Source of the DNA: Anseranas semipalmata
Lineage: Eukaryota > Chordata > Aves > Anseriformes > Anseranatidae
Assembly: GCA_013399115.1 (NCBI GenBank)
Contig: VXAA01001412.1
Coordinates: forward strand, 469,519 to 533,518
Direction: 5' to 3'
Length of the DNA stretch: 64,000 nt
Position 1 is the stretch's first letter, and every line of letters starts with the position of its first letter. Positions 51,031 through 64,000 of the stretch are shown here, piece after piece. Below the pieces are notes generated by a model that had not been told where the DNA came from, did no database searches, and saw nothing but the letters and a program-made list of their open reading frames with translations. Made by a program: the position numbers and the translations under genes.

Positions 51031-51070
51031 CTATTTTCAGCTTTATTAAGCTATTTTCAGCTTTATTAAG
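51031..51070. repeat. 20-bp perfect tandem duplication
   Basis: CTATTTTCAGCTTTATTAAG occurs at 51031-51050 and again at 51051-51070 without mismatch. Confidence 0.95.
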
Positions 51071-51489
51071 AATGCTGTGTTTAATTTTTCCAGCATTTCC
51101 AGCCCCATTAATTTAGTTTACACTGCATTTGGATCAATTAGTGCACTTGATGATAATGCAGTATTTGCCTCTGCCTATTTAAAACAAGAGAAACAACAGG
51201 ATGGATTTTCAGTGTGTTAAAGAATCTGGAGTTCCTCCAAGGACTCTGATTAGCACAAATGGTATATCTCAGAGCCTGGCCAAGTGGAAACAAAAATTCC
51301 ACGTTGGCTAACTGTCCAGTGGATCTATTTTTTCACTCTAGTGACTTCTCAAACCTATTCTTCTAGCAAACTCTTGGTTTCAGATTTTTTTTTCCCCAGT
51401 ACGCATGTTCTCATAAAGGCCGTACTTAACAGGAATACAAACAAGTTAATAATAATAGAGGTAGAGCCCCAGAATGTTCAGGGAAGTGG

Positions 51490-51514
51490 AAAAAAAAAAA
51501 AAAAAGAAAAAAAA
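51490..51514. repeat. Poly(A) tract, A16-G-A8
   Basis: Interrupted A run after GGGAAGTGG. No polyadenylation hexamer in the preceding 40 bases. Confidence 0.9.
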
Positions 51515-53184
51515 CCTGCTTTCAAATGGCAAAGATTTGGAAAGTCTTCCTGATGTGACTACAATGCTGTTAGAAACCAGTTGAGATGGCATTCAGCTTT
51601 CCTTTCATCAGTAAACATCTTTATATGTTTTCCTTCTTGGAGATTAAAAAAAAACAAACAGGGATTACAACAGTAGGGAAGGGAACTTCTCCAAACCTGA
51701 GCTGCATGATCTTATTTGGTGCACAATCGAAATGCTGATATGTTAGATTTCAGTGTCACTTGATCTCTGTGACCTACCAGATGTCATAAAAAGGGGGTCA
51801 AAGAAGTTCTACATTTTCATGTTTTGTTTTTATTTTAGAGAAGAGCCTGCTGTAAAAAAACAAATGGAAGACATCAATTTTATTAAACTTTTCGAATACA
51901 ATAGGGTATATTTAGTATAGCTTCAGGTCCTAATACCAACTGTTCCCGCTCTCTGCTTAAGAGTATTGGCAGCATTGAATTGTAGTTATTATTGTAAGGC
52001 AATGCTTGCTACGGTTTTATTGGTGACATATACATTACAAAATACTGAAGTATCAAGGAGCAATATGTGATTTTTTTTTTTTTTCTGCCAGAGAATTTGA
52101 TTAAGATGACTCAACTTGGAGAAACTACCTCTATTTATCTTTTATCTATTTGTCTTTTATTTATCTTTGCTGTAAAATGATTTTGGAGGTTGTTATATTG
52201 GGTCATGGCATGGTTCTTTTGCTTTTGCATGAGTGAATAGTCTCGTATTTTGCCTGGGTCTTTTGAGCTTTTATTGTTCCCATGGGGTACCTCAGTTATT
52301 TGTCTTGCTTCAGGTCCACCAAAACATTTTTAGTTTGATGCTGATTGCTTACAAGTTTGCACGTGGCATATCTTGTAATTGCATTTGCTTTGCCAAACGT
52401 CATATGCAGCTCTGGGAGACATTCCTATTTCACTGGAGTACCTTCTCAATGGCATAATACAGATAAAGGCAGATATAAGTCACTGCAAAAATTGTATTGT
52501 GATGTTGGATTTGTTGATTTATTCAATAATAACAAAACATAAAGCAATAGTTGAATGACCTAGACTGAATTCTCTTGAGTGTCTAACTGATATAGAAGTA
52601 TTTTATTCCTTTATGCTTCTTTTGGAAGTGGCAGGAATCAGTGTTCTCCTAAGTATCAGTATTCAGCTTCTTAATATCTTAAATACGTATTTAAACGCCC
52701 TGATACTGGTCGACTAAATAAATGTGGTTGTGCATCCAGAAAAAGCAGAGCTTTTTAATGTAAATTGCAAAAAGATGGTATTATTTGTATATGATACTCC
52801 ACTGAAAGAAATGTCCTTTATCTTATCCAGTAGTTTTTGATGTTCTGCCAGCTCCCTAGAGCTTGAGAATTACTGTGCTGGCTGACATGCCATATAGACC
52901 AGAGTTTAAAAGGTTCATTTTAGATAGATGCAATAGTCTGCAGCAGTATGCTATAGGCATGGCAGTCTGAGGAATCTCGCCTTGCTGCTGACACTAACTA
53001 TTCTGTGGATAAATAGATGACTTCAGCCTCCAGGTTGCCATTCAGAAGAGAGAAACCATACACCCGTCAGGCTGTGCACTCCTATGCAGTAGATTGCTCT
53101 CTGTAAAGGTTTGGGTCTGCTGTCCATTGCTTTCCTTAAGCCTCTTTGGTGCCTGTACAAACACCAGAACTCTGGCTTTGTAAT

Positions 53185-53219
53185 GACATGTCAGCTCTTG
53201 AAATCTTGACATGTCAGCT
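53185..53219. repeat. 12-bp direct repeat, period 23
   Basis: GACATGTCAGCT at 53185-53196 and 53208-53219. Confidence 0.8.
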
Positions 53220-56200
53220 GCAATGCACACAAGAATGATGCTCAGGTTAACTAGAAGCTTGCTTTCTGTCCAGCGTATATTTTCATGTAAAGCTTTTCTG
53301 TTTAATAACAGGACAACATTACTCTGATTCTATCCAGCAGCAGCAGTAGTTCTTGTTTGCTATTAATGACTGATTATATACACTGCAAGAGGTTTATTTC
53401 CTTTTGGTATGCAATATTATTTGTAGTGTAGAACAAACGTAGTAATTTTACTGAGAATTTCTGAAAACAAACAAACAAGCAACGTCATAACAATAGCATG
53501 CATAAAGTTTCACAAACCCTTCAGAGAGCTGGTTTTCCCCACAATTTGACTTGTCTTGTCAGTGTAGGTTAGAGAGGACCCGTTGATTGCTGCTCAGGGA
53601 AACCATACCTTTTTTTAAAAGATCAAACCTTATTTGACTTTAAAAGTGTCTTTAAACGGAAATGGCTTTTGTTGTCAGCCAAGTGTGAGAAAATTCTAAG
53701 TTTAAGATTTCAGAAATTTTATTTTCACTTGAATGAAGATGAAGCAATTTCAAAAGGTTTCTTTACTTTGCTGGAACTGGTATTAGTGAGGCAATAGAAT
53801 ATTTAAACACTTGCGTTGCTTGTTCTTTGATTACATTTTCTACCTGGCATTATTAGGTATGTTTTCAGCTTAGCACATGTATAATTGTAAACACGAATGT
53901 CTTCAAAATAAACAAAACTGTTGTGACTGATATATGTCTCCACGCTACGCACAGCTCATTCTTGGCTTGAGCAATATGCTTTGGTGTTAAGCTAACTGTC
54001 ATTTAGAATTATGCCTAGGATACACTGATTTCCAGTGGGATACATGAAGACTAGATACTATATGAGAGAATATACTACAGTGTATTATGTTGATTATGAT
54101 TTCATGAATCATGGTGTTCCACTGCTATATTTTAATCCCTGATGAGTGGCATTTTAATATGGAAGTGAGAACCAAAAAATTGCACCATTGCTTTGCACAG
54201 TACGTTCTCCTTTAGCCTCACTTGCACTGGATAGATAAAATAAGCATGACCTGAAGTAGTTTCCTTTCTTGTCCAGATTCACATTGCTCCCAATAATGTT
54301 GAAATATTTGAAGGCGCCTTTGCATCAAGACATAAATCTAACATTTTTTATTTTCATCTATGCTATTTCCTCTCTAGCTGTCTGCTGATGCTTGAACCAC
54401 AGTATTTTAAGCCAGATAATTCTCACAGAAGTCACTCCTGCTATTTGTGACTTGCTTCAAAGAACACGTACTTTGTGGAGCTCATTTACTTTATCTTTTA
54501 AGATGGTACTTGTAGATAGAAAACATATGTTTTCTGAAAATATTTTTAAAACAATTTTTGAAAATATTTTTAGAACAAAGATTTTAGTGAAACCTATATA
54601 AACTCCAGTATGCTGCATTGAAGGGCATGAAGGGGGTGGTTCAGATTGTTTGCGTTTTGTAAAGTTGGGAGCTCGTTATCTGCCAGAGCTGCTGCTGTCG
54701 GATTGCCGAAACCCTTAGTGTGAGGGATACTGAGAACGGAAACATGCATGTACAGAAAGAGTAACTGTTCTCAAAACTGTCTCGTTACCTTTTATAGAAG
54801 CCAGTCACAGCAGGCAGCTGGAAGAGCGAACAATTAAACGTGCCTGACCTTCTTTCACATCACAACTTATATAAAGAAGAACTTCCACAAGTCAGGTTGT
54901 ACAACATGCTACTAAGAAGTCTTCTTCCAGATGACTTCTTAATCCTTATTGTTAGTATGATGTCTGCAATAGGCTGCACAGTGGTATGACTGCTGTGTGG
55001 CTGCTGGAGATCCCCAAAGCCATTCATCTCCGAGAGGTGTGAAGCACATGCTTGATTTTCTCTGAATTTAGTCAGGGAATATTGCAATTAAATTATATTC
55101 TCTCTGTTTTAAGATTTTCCTATGTAGAGCAAAATATGATTTCTTGTCAGGTCATGACTAGATGGAATTGTGGAAAACTTTTAAGTGTTACAATTTCTGT
55201 TTGTCAGTAATTTCTTACCTACAAAACACTCCCAATACTCTTGTAATTCTTCTGTGCTTTAGGCTGCATAGCTAGGACAATTTTTGTGCATAACTACCAA
55301 ATGTATGAAGAATACATATAATGTGTGCACAATCGAGTCTGCTGAGAGCAGGCTAAGCTGTTTGTTGTTATTCAGGGAAGCATGATGTTATGAGCAGTAG
55401 ATGTGTGTGCTACAACAATAAAAATAAAAGCCATAGCCTTGCTAGTTCCCCACACAGCATTTGATGGGTATGAGGCAGTTTAGTCATGATACTGAGGAAC
55501 TGATACATCTGTTAGGAGAAAATGCATTCTATGCACCATCAAATTAAATGTTGCATTGCCAGGCAATATAGGGAGTATTCTTTTAGTCAACTTAGGTAAA
55601 CTAAATACTGTGAAATGGTATCGTAAGAAAGTGATACTGGAAATCTGTTTTGAAAACATATTCCATTGGGAACACACAGGACTTGATAAGAAGATTACAG
55701 CTGCCATTTATGCTGCTTTTTTCTTCTACGTATAAAAATATAGCGTGCACTGTTAGCAGGCTATAGCACAAGAAACATATTTCACATTTATGTTGAACCT
55801 TACCATTCTAAATCCAAAGTACTGAAAATATCTATACTGCGTATGCTCTGTGGCACTACTGAAACACTCTGGACACGTTCGGGCAAACACACTACGTGGA
55901 ACGTTCTGTGTGCATCAGGGAAGAAAATTTTGGCCACGCACACCAAGCTTGAACTACTGTGCACCTTAAAAAGTTCCAGCACCTTTAAAGCACACCCAGG
56001 CCAGTTATACAGATGTTTTTCATTACTTGGATTTTTTTGAAGCACACAACGTTGTGATGGGGCCCATACAGCAAAATACAGAGCAGCTGATGCAGAATCA
56101 TTGAAGTTAGATCTGTGCCCACAGTGGCATTTCTCTGCAAGAGCAAACAAAGGATCTATATTTTATCTTCATTTCCTTCTGCAATTCCCTTACCTTTTAC

Positions 56201-58298
56201 TACCTAATGAGTTCTCGGCAGAAAAATATCAGAGAGAGGGAGCAGGTGGTAGAAACTTAAGTCAGCATTGTGCATACTTTCTCAATATTAGCTGAAATGT
56301 TTGTGTGATTATGTGTATATGTAAGAACACAAGTCAACAGTGTGCTCTCATGAATTGTCACAGAAATACACTCCTCAGAGTCTTGTTGCTTAGGAATGCA
56401 GGGGGTAGATTCTTAGACACTGTGTAAATTGATTTAGTTTTACTAATTGACACTAGCAGAGTGTGTGGCCCCTTGGGTTTCTACAATGCTCCTGGCTCAG
56501 CCAAAGATTTTACACACAGAGTATATTTGATTTTCTGCTCTTACTTGTTAAATGTGTACTTTATTAAATTATATTTCTGTAGTTAACTCTTTTCTAAAAA
56601 AGTGCCTAGCAGGTTCAGGTTCTTAATGCGTCTACCTCACTGGGGGGTTGTAAGGCTTAATTGTTTATAACGTGTAAAAGCTTGAGCGGAAAGGAATTAT
56701 GTAGGAGCAATGTATTATGATGACTATAAGGCTGACGGTGATGCATATCACACCTGCTGTCACACCAGCTTGAGCTGCCTTTATACTGGAATTTCTGCAT
56801 AACGGTGAGAGCAATATCAGTGTTTTCAGTGAAGTTTCAGTTTTCAGTGTTTGTTTGTTCCCTGTTGAAAAATCCGGTGGCTCTTTCAGATAAGTCGAAA
56901 TATCTAAATTTATTCTTTTTTCTTCCGGATAAGCCTTGCATCTCAGGATAGCACTTACTGGTAAGATTATCCTAGGTACACCCAGATGTTAATATGAACA
57001 GATCTTTTGCCAGTGAAAAAATTAAAATAATTGCTAAAAATCTACTTTTTTTTGAGAAAACTCTGCTTTTGTGGTAATATTTTAGCTACTGAAAAGCTTT
57101 CTGATTTAAAATGCAGATTAGCACTGACATTAATTCCATCCTCTTAACAGTTATTTGCATTCTCTTTTTTATCCAACAAATGTGAAGGTCAGAAGAAGTG
57201 CAAAAGGGTGCAAAAGTTACCCAGGCCTAAAAGAATTAATTATTTACTGTGGTATATTTTACCAGTGTATTTGAATCGTTGTTTTTATTTTTTGTTCTTT
57301 TTCTTTCCTCCTTCATTGTTTTCTTTGTCATTCTTGCTTTCCCTAATATAAACTTGATATGAATGAGACAGAATGCCCTGGGGTATTGCTAATGGGATAC
57401 AGAGCGTTTCATCTCTTGGTTGCCAGCTTGGCAGTCTCTTTAGTGAATACAGACCTTTATCTGTTAGAGACTGCAAGGTAAACTAGATTTTGTAAACGGA
57501 GATTAACTCTTACTTCTTTTCCTTAGTGGCAAAACGTCTATATCTAACATGGCATCTTTCTTGATAAAGAGTAAAGACTGGATGGGTATTATGGCTGAGC
57601 TCTGAATGCTTTGTACTGAAGAAAAACAAACAGGCTGAGAGAGTCCTTCCTGTAATCAGAGGACTCATCTCTGGAACTGACGAGCCCCATCTTTCCTGTG
57701 TTCAAAAGAATGCAATCATCCTTTGAAGAAGGCATTTTATTTTGGGTGGAGTTACGTGGCAGAATGAGCGAGATTTAAAAGATGGTGCAAAAGCCCATTT
57801 AAAAATGTTTTCGGAGATACCACTGAAAATATTACCTGCAGCTTACCAGAAGCATAATGTTAAGACAATGAGAGATAACACCTAACTTGAAATGTGCTTG
57901 TTTGAAGTTACTGCTTAACATGGCTTAATGTCTTTGTAAGACATCTTTACATATCCTTGATCCACCAGGAAAACCATTGTTGTTTTATTTCATATTTTCT
58001 TCTTCCTTCCAGTATTGTCACTATCAGACTGCTGGATAGAATATGCAGTAGTAAAATAAGGAATTATTGATAGCATTCAGTTATCAAACCAAGTATTTGT
58101 TTTCAGTTTCAATTCTTATGCTTGTAGTAAGATTCCAGCAGCCTTCAAAATAATACTGGTGAATCTAACACTGCAGAGCAACGTGCTCACTTCTAGCCAC
58201 AAGTAAATATGCTTTTTCGAAAGTTTCTTTACGATTTCAAAACATAGCACTCCTTATACAGATCAGTACCATAAAATGATGTTTTACTGATGTTAAGC

Positions 58299-58311
58299 AT
58301 ATATATATATA
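58299..58311. repeat. Short (AT)n microsatellite
   Basis: About six AT units in AT-rich intron sequence. Confidence 0.8.
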
Positions 58312-60130
58312 ATTTTTACAACTGTTCAACATTCCAGTCTTTTTAATAACACATGATTATTTGAGGTTGTTACGTAGCTTTTCATTAAGTTATATAGAGT
58401 ATCTTTCACGCTCTTTCTTACAGGTAATAGATTTATGTTTTATTCGAGTCCCCAGTCAGTGCTACTGGGTAAAGAAAGAAGAGTGAATTTAGTCTGTACA
58501 CCTGTTACATTTGGGTTGAATCCAGTTAGTCTTGCGCTGAAAATACCTGGAGTGGAAGGCTAAGATCCAGAGAACTGCATAACACACACAGCTAGAAAAC
58601 TACTTCTATGTTGTCTGAATATTATGTATACTGTACTAGGGTCTAACAGACCTAAGATTGTATCCTAAGTGGATATAATCTGTTTATTGAATCCAGATTT
58701 TTTTTTTTTTCAATGAGTTCAATGGGATTTGAATCAAAGTCTCCTTAAGGCTGCGATAACGTATCAGATTAGGCAAGGGAAAATGGTTCTATTATGCTTC
58801 TGGAAAATGCTTCTTTATCTTTAAATTGAGATTGATTAAGCATAACTGATTTCCAAAGAAACTGAGCCACAGTATCACAGCCAAAGTGGAAGCAGGTCAG
58901 AAGGTTCACATCTTCTTTTTCTTCTGCTGCTGTATGTTGGGACAAACAGAACTGCACAATGTTGTGATCATTTATTGTCCGTAGTTTTCCCAGTTTGGTT
59001 TTGCTGAAGAGGAATATCTTGCTGTAATAGTTGCAGTTTTTGATGTGCTACGAAGAAAAACGCCAGGAATATGGTAATGTCCCATGTCATTCCTCAAAGC
59101 AAATTTCAGTTTGGTTTTATAGTTTTAGCTGTTGACCTGAATTTTGAAAGACGATGTTCAGTTGGTTTGTGGAAGAAGTGTTCCACCCTATTTTGTCATG
59201 CTTGGTATTAGGTTACTGGACAGACATCTGCAGTTGACTTAAAATGGTGCACTAAAAATATCGAAGAGTCTAGCCTTGAGGAAGCAGGGTAGTAAAGATT
59301 CAACAATAATATTTATTTAGCACAGAATCATCTGGGGATGTGAGACATGCTTTCAAAAGTATAATATATCACAGTACAAATTTTATTATATTACTTTTGT
59401 CTTTTACTGTTTCTATTGATCTTATTCGTATAAATTTCAGAAAATTGTCACATACCTGTCCTCAGAGCCATAAAATAAACTTGGTATCAATAAGTATTTC
59501 ATATATGTATTTCACCAATGAGTAGAATGGACATATTCTGTTCATTTGGTATTTTTTCTGAATTAATTTAATAACATATATCTCGTTCATTAGAAAATAT
59601 TTTGGGTGAAAATTTTATTAATCATGGTGGATAACTTGTACATTCAAAAGTAAATTCTATTATTGGAGTAATACAAAGGAAATGATTAATATTTATTACT
59701 GTGATTCGTTGTACTAATTTTAAGGAGTTGATGTTTCATTCTTCAAACAAACAACAACAACAAGAAACAAACCCAAAACACCAGCATTTCCAGCCAAACA
59801 GAGCTTGAGCCTACCCTGCAAAGCATCCAGATGAATGGCCTGCTTGTTCAGTACAAATGGCCACAACTTGATTACATATCAGTCAAGCAAAACACTAAGC
59901 ACCAAGAGAATTTAACATTATAACAGCAAAGAAAGGGCCTGCTTCTGAGAGTTCAATGCTTTCTGAGAGATGTGCTTAGGCTTCCAAATTCACTTCAGTC
60001 CTAATTTTGCAAGTGCTGTGTGACAAAGTACTGGGTACTTGAAGAGATTGTCTGCTAAAACAGCCTAATGCCAATGCCTGCAACATTAGTTCATCACTTT
60101 GATAAATACTATATACTATGCAAATATATG

Positions 60131-60178
60131 CGCACACAGTCACACATGTGCACACACACGGTACATGTACGTGTGCCT
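60131..60178. repeat. Degenerate (CA)n / (GT)n tract
   Basis: CACACAGTCACACATG, then a five-unit CA array, then GTACATGTACGTGTG. Imperfect purine-pyrimidine alternation. Confidence 0.8.
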
Positions 60179-61250
60179 ATAACCAATATTTTGCCATCAT
60201 TTCTTTCTGATATATTCATTAGTACTTATAATCTTTCCAGGTACTTCTCTGTGTTGCCCTTTTCCCTGTATTCTTACTGTGTGTCGCTTCCCAAATTTGA
60301 AAGAACTCCTTCATGCTTTTCCGAGTGCTTTGAAAAAACACTTCTCCAAACCCTAATTCCCTGATCATTGATCTTTGTTCATATTTAGCTTTAAGTAATA
60401 GTTTTGTACTGCCAGGATTTGATTACAGTAGGTAGGCGTTATGCTAATTACATTTACATGTGCAATCTCTATAAATATAAATGAGGAATAGTAATTTTAC
60501 AATCAGCTGTTAGAAGGCCTGAGATTTCTAGGTTGTTCCTGAACTGAACTAGCTCTCATACATACAATGTATAAAATCTGAAGTGTAAATTAGATTGGAA
60601 GTCACTCACAAAGGCGATGAACTGTCCAGCTAAGGAGCTGTATTCCAGTCTCAGATGTATTCACGTGCTGATTGCCAGACTGACCCACACTCCCTTTCTG
60701 CTCCAACTTGTGGGATGAAAATTTTCCAGGATGGTTCTTTTGCCCAAAGTTTATTCCTGCCAGATATGTCCTTCTCTGACTCCAGCCAGCTGTAAAAGGA
60801 CTTCAGTGGCATTTGCCAGACTTTGTGTTGAATAAGTCACACCCTGCATCCAAGGGTTGTAGTTCACTGAACCAAGAAGAGTTTTGCACTTTTATAAATG
60901 ATAGTGTCACACTTGAGTACAGGGAGAAAGAGCAGAACCTCTGCTGCTCCCTTATTTCGTTTGTGTGCTTTCTCCTTACTTTTCTCAGTTGTCCTCTAAA
61001 CTTGCCTCAGCAACTGGCATCATCTGATTATTCTGGTATTTGGCTTACGTAGTTGGATTGTTATCAACTACGACCTTGTGTGTACTTGGCTGAGTAAATT
61101 CAATCGGCTAATGAAATTGTGGTCTTTCCATCAATTGATTATCAAATTGCTTGTGTGGTTCAGCTAGCCCATCTCTTTTCCAAAGCCAGTACATTTTTGT
61201 TTACCCTTGCAGTCTGTGCCTGACCCCTTCCTCACCTTTCCCGAATGTCC

Positions 61251-61267
61251 TTTTTTTTTTTTTTTTT
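61251..61267. repeat. Poly(T) tract, 17 bp
   Basis: Uninterrupted T run between GAATGTCC and GTTCCCACTT. Confidence 0.9.
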
Positions 61268-61782
61268 GTTCCCACTTGACATGCATGTAGTCTTTGAATT
61301 TGGACAAATACCACTGGACTTCACAGTCATTTTACTGAGCATCCCGTTGAAAATAAATCAGTAAAAGAAGCATTTCAAAAGTACAAGAGAAGCGAAGCCA
61401 GTATGACTTAATCTTTTATACTGCCTGGTGTAGCAGTTCCCAGACACCTGCTGATTTACAAGGAGAACAAGAGAGGATTAGTGCTTAGTGGGACAGTGAC
61501 CAGAAGGAGCTGTGGTCTACAGTTTGGGTAGGGAACACAGCACTGAGCAAGAGCCTGCAGTGGGCACCTGCAAAGGATGTATTTGCTGACACTTTTTTTT
61601 TTTCTTTTCCATAACTCCCTGTACCAACATACCATCTTTGAACAAGCAAAGGTGTCAGGCTGAAGTTCCTTTGAATTGAAGCCTTCTAGAAAACTGCTGT
61701 AGGTTTAATTATAGGGCAGCGCTGGCATTATACCTGCTGCTGTACCTATTTGATCGAGTACAATTTCCTCTTTTTGCTCTAG

Positions 61783-61856
61783 GCACTTACACAGTGAAGC
61801 TGATATGTGCCTGTGAAGCCAGCTACCAGATAGTTTTGGATGAATGTGAGCACCTG
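61783..61856 (+). other. Weak cryptic-exon candidate in the downstream intron
   Basis: A good acceptor (TTCCTCTTTTTGCTCTAG) is followed by 74 bp ending before GTACGT. Read in phase 1, as from the NELL1 exon, it is open with peptide GTYTVKLICACEASYQ and onward. However, 74 is not a multiple of 3, so inclusion would shift the downstream NELL1 frame. The peptide is not recognised. Probably chance. Confidence 0.15.
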
Positions 61857-62679
61857 GTACGTTGGGGTCAAAATGCAAAAAAGATGCAGGTTACTGTACT
61901 GCTACTACACTAGAGAAACTGGTATCTTGTGTGCTGCCTAGAGGGCACAGTCTCACCTTGAGCTGCACTGCAGTTGCTGCTACAAAGTAGGCTAATGGGT
62001 ACCCCACACCACAAGTGTCCTGGCAATTTGCAGAATACCTTGCCTATGGAAACAAACTAGTTAATCTGTGAAAAACCTAACTTAATGTGGTAATAGGTAT
62101 GGTTTCGATCCATATTTATATGCATTTATATTTGAACAAAACAGTTATATTTGAACCAAACTCTTTAATTGATAGCTTCTCTGGCCTGTGATACGGGGGA
62201 CAGTTTGTTGTTTTTTTTTTAATGCAGTGGTGTTCCTTTTGGTGCTAGTGGAACTAGGTTTCTCAGCACTGATTTTCCTTGACTGAAGAAGAAACAGGGA
62301 AAATCACGAGGAGCAGAGAGTCAGTGGAAGAAGCCAAGAGTACCCATTGCTAAGGCACTAACTATTGGACCTCTCGTATCCCTTTGTGCTGTCAAATTGA
62401 AGAGGTCAGCTGCTTAGTAAACAAACTGTACAGATGCTTTTAAAACATTGCTGCTTGTTACTTACTGGTGGTGTTGAGATGAAGAGGAAACAAGGACTAT
62501 CCATTCTAGACTGCTTGTGAGCTCAAATATTTGCTCATGCTCAAGTGGAAGACGATAACCCCTAAATAAATGAGGTGCTTCTATTTTCCTTGAGTTTCCT
62601 TTTTTTTGAAAAGTTATAGACAGATAGGATAAAGGAAAAGGGAGTACAATGAATAGTACTTGGTTGGGTTACATTAGGT

Positions 62680-62740
62680 TATAGTATGGTAACATACATA
62701 GTATGTATATAGTATGGTAACAACGATAACTATGGTAACA
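62680..62740. repeat. Imperfect tandem repeat, two to three copies, period about 28
   Basis: TATAGTATGGTAACA occurs at 62680-62694 and 62708-62722. A partial third copy, CTATGGTAACA, lies at 62730-62740. Confidence 0.85.
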
Positions 62741-64000
62741 TTGTAGTGGGTGATATATTTACCCGTAGAAGTGTGGATTACGCTGTACCAGGGTAAGAAA
62801 TAGGTCTATTAAAAGGTGCATTTAATAAAGGTATCTCAATATGTGAAGTTTTATAAAATACTAATCCAACAGTAATTAATATTGTGTTATTGCTTTATAG
62901 GAAATTTATTTTTTTTGTGTAAATTAGGAAATAATATTTAATACGTCTTTTATTTGGGAAGGTGACTTTTGTATCTCTTTATAGTCAAGTATTTTTCCTT
63001 TAAATTGTAGGATAATTACTGTTATTTGTGTTTTTCTTTATTTTAATATAAATAAATTATTCAACAGCTATAAAAATAAATGTTTTATTATATTATAATA
63101 ATTTCTGCATTACACTTGGAAGTAAGAGTAAGAACTCTCAACATGAGAGTTCCACATTGCAGTACCTGCTTTCCTATAGTATCACAATGAAGTATTGTAC
63201 TGTGCTACCACACAAAAAGTTAGAATAATCAAGGTAGTTTCTTCAGCTTTGTAGGAAAACAGGTTGGAACTAGAAACCCAAACTGTCCAGATTTTCCTGA
63301 GTCTCGTAAGCAGAGGAGCTAAAGGGAGACAACAATTTTCAGTAACAAACAGTACTGAATAGTTGCCTCCCTCATGCTGGCTCTCTTATGCATTAGTGCC
63401 TAGATCCAGGAAAGAACAAAAGGAACTTACAACAATGACAGCCAAATTCCACTCCTTCCAGTAAAAGAGGCTCTAGCACTGCTAAATTCTTATTTTCATT
63501 CCTGAGGATGTCCATAATGCCCTCACTGGGAGAGGAGATAATTGTATTTAACTGGACGAACGAAAAGAAACTGTACCCTATAAATATGTTGAGAGTGGGC
63601 ACACAACTCATGCACGTGCAGGAGCATGACACCAAGTCTGTGGGTGTATTCCTGCTGCTGCTCTTTGTGGAGCTGCGCAATAAGACTTCCCTGTCCCTGC
63701 AATGTTTCACAAACATGGCAAATCCAGCAGATTCCTCACTTTAGCTGCTTCCATACTCTACAGATCCATCATCAAGGAGGAAATACTTCAAAAATAAAAC
63801 TCTGCAGAGAAATTATGTCTATATAGGAAAGTTCTTTATAGTCTGGAGGAAGAAATCTGTTAGCATTATAGAGATCTGTTCACTTCGGCAGAAACCTCTT
63901 GAAGTCAATAGATGCTGTTTCTTTGACATACAGAACACTGAATAAGACTCTAAAATAGAGGTTTCATCTCATAGTCTTTACCGTAATGGCTTCTTCACTT

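Larger units (their letters stand above)
23089..64000 (+). other. NELL1: Downstream intron of NELL1 (partial, at least 40,912 bp)
   Basis: The following NELL1 module (an AFCEEGC-type EGF repeat) was looked for and not found before the window ends. Long introns are known in NELL1, so an intron over 40 kb is plausible. It contains the CR1, CR1-like and MIR-like repeats listed separately. Confidence 0.8.
46233..64000. other. AT-rich intron to the window end without recognised genes
   Basis: It contains only the short repeats and the weak exon candidate listed. GC-richer pockets at about 46760-46990 and 50220-50480 have no recognised element. About 62820-63110 is extremely AT-rich. T tracts lie at 52071-52084 and 58698-58710. 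Confidence 0.65.

Noticed and set aside
1..64000. CRISPR arrays, operons, phage or plasmid features
   Set aside because: No regularly spaced identical repeats, no clustered same-strand genes and no prokaryotic signals. The spliced exon and CR1 place the DNA in a vertebrate.

Overview
The window looks like intronic DNA from a bird. It is AT-rich and has long homopolymer runs and short tandem repeats. It carries no dense coding, no operon structure and no prokaryotic signals. The one young-looking interspersed repeat is a 5'-truncated CR1 LINE of the avian type (about 40651-41064, minus strand). Single-base ambiguities at 2482 and 10537 and a 57-base N gap at 40470-40526 show it is draft-assembly sequence. 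Species cannot be fixed from sequence alone.

One protein-coding exon can be supported. It lies at 22966-23088 on the plus strand. It is a 123-bp exon in phase 1-1, bounded by a strong polypyrimidine tract plus AG acceptor and a GTAAGT donor, and it encodes a complete six-cysteine EGF-like domain. The residues match the third EGF-like repeat of NELL1, a secreted multidomain glycoprotein linked to bone formation and neural signalling, and clearly fit it better than the paralogue NELL2. The rest of the window is therefore read as two partial NELL1 introns: at least 22,965 bp upstream and at least 40,912 bp downstream. That fits a gene known for very long introns.

Layout. 1-22965: upstream intron, AT-rich, with simple repeats (notably 1152-1230), a 27-bp palindrome at 11251-11277 and no recognisable gene. 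22966-23088: NELL1 exon. 23089-64000: downstream intron. It holds a 158-codon open frame just after the exon (probably chance), a purine-rich stretch at about 25560-26800, an ancient CR1-like tail at 31880-31945, a degraded MIR-type SINE at 32118-32240, and possible regulatory patches (34040-34260, 36030-36130, and the CpG-dense 36908-37087). Further along are the CR1 copy beside the N gap, a poly(A) tract with an upstream AATAAA at 46183-46232, and a weak cryptic-exon candidate at 61783-61856.

I found no new multi-gene system, and the many short open frames look like chance. The points most worth a second look are the CpG-dense patch, the Glu-to-Asp change at the calcium-binding position of the EGF domain, the retrocopy-like 3' end and the ancient repeat pair.
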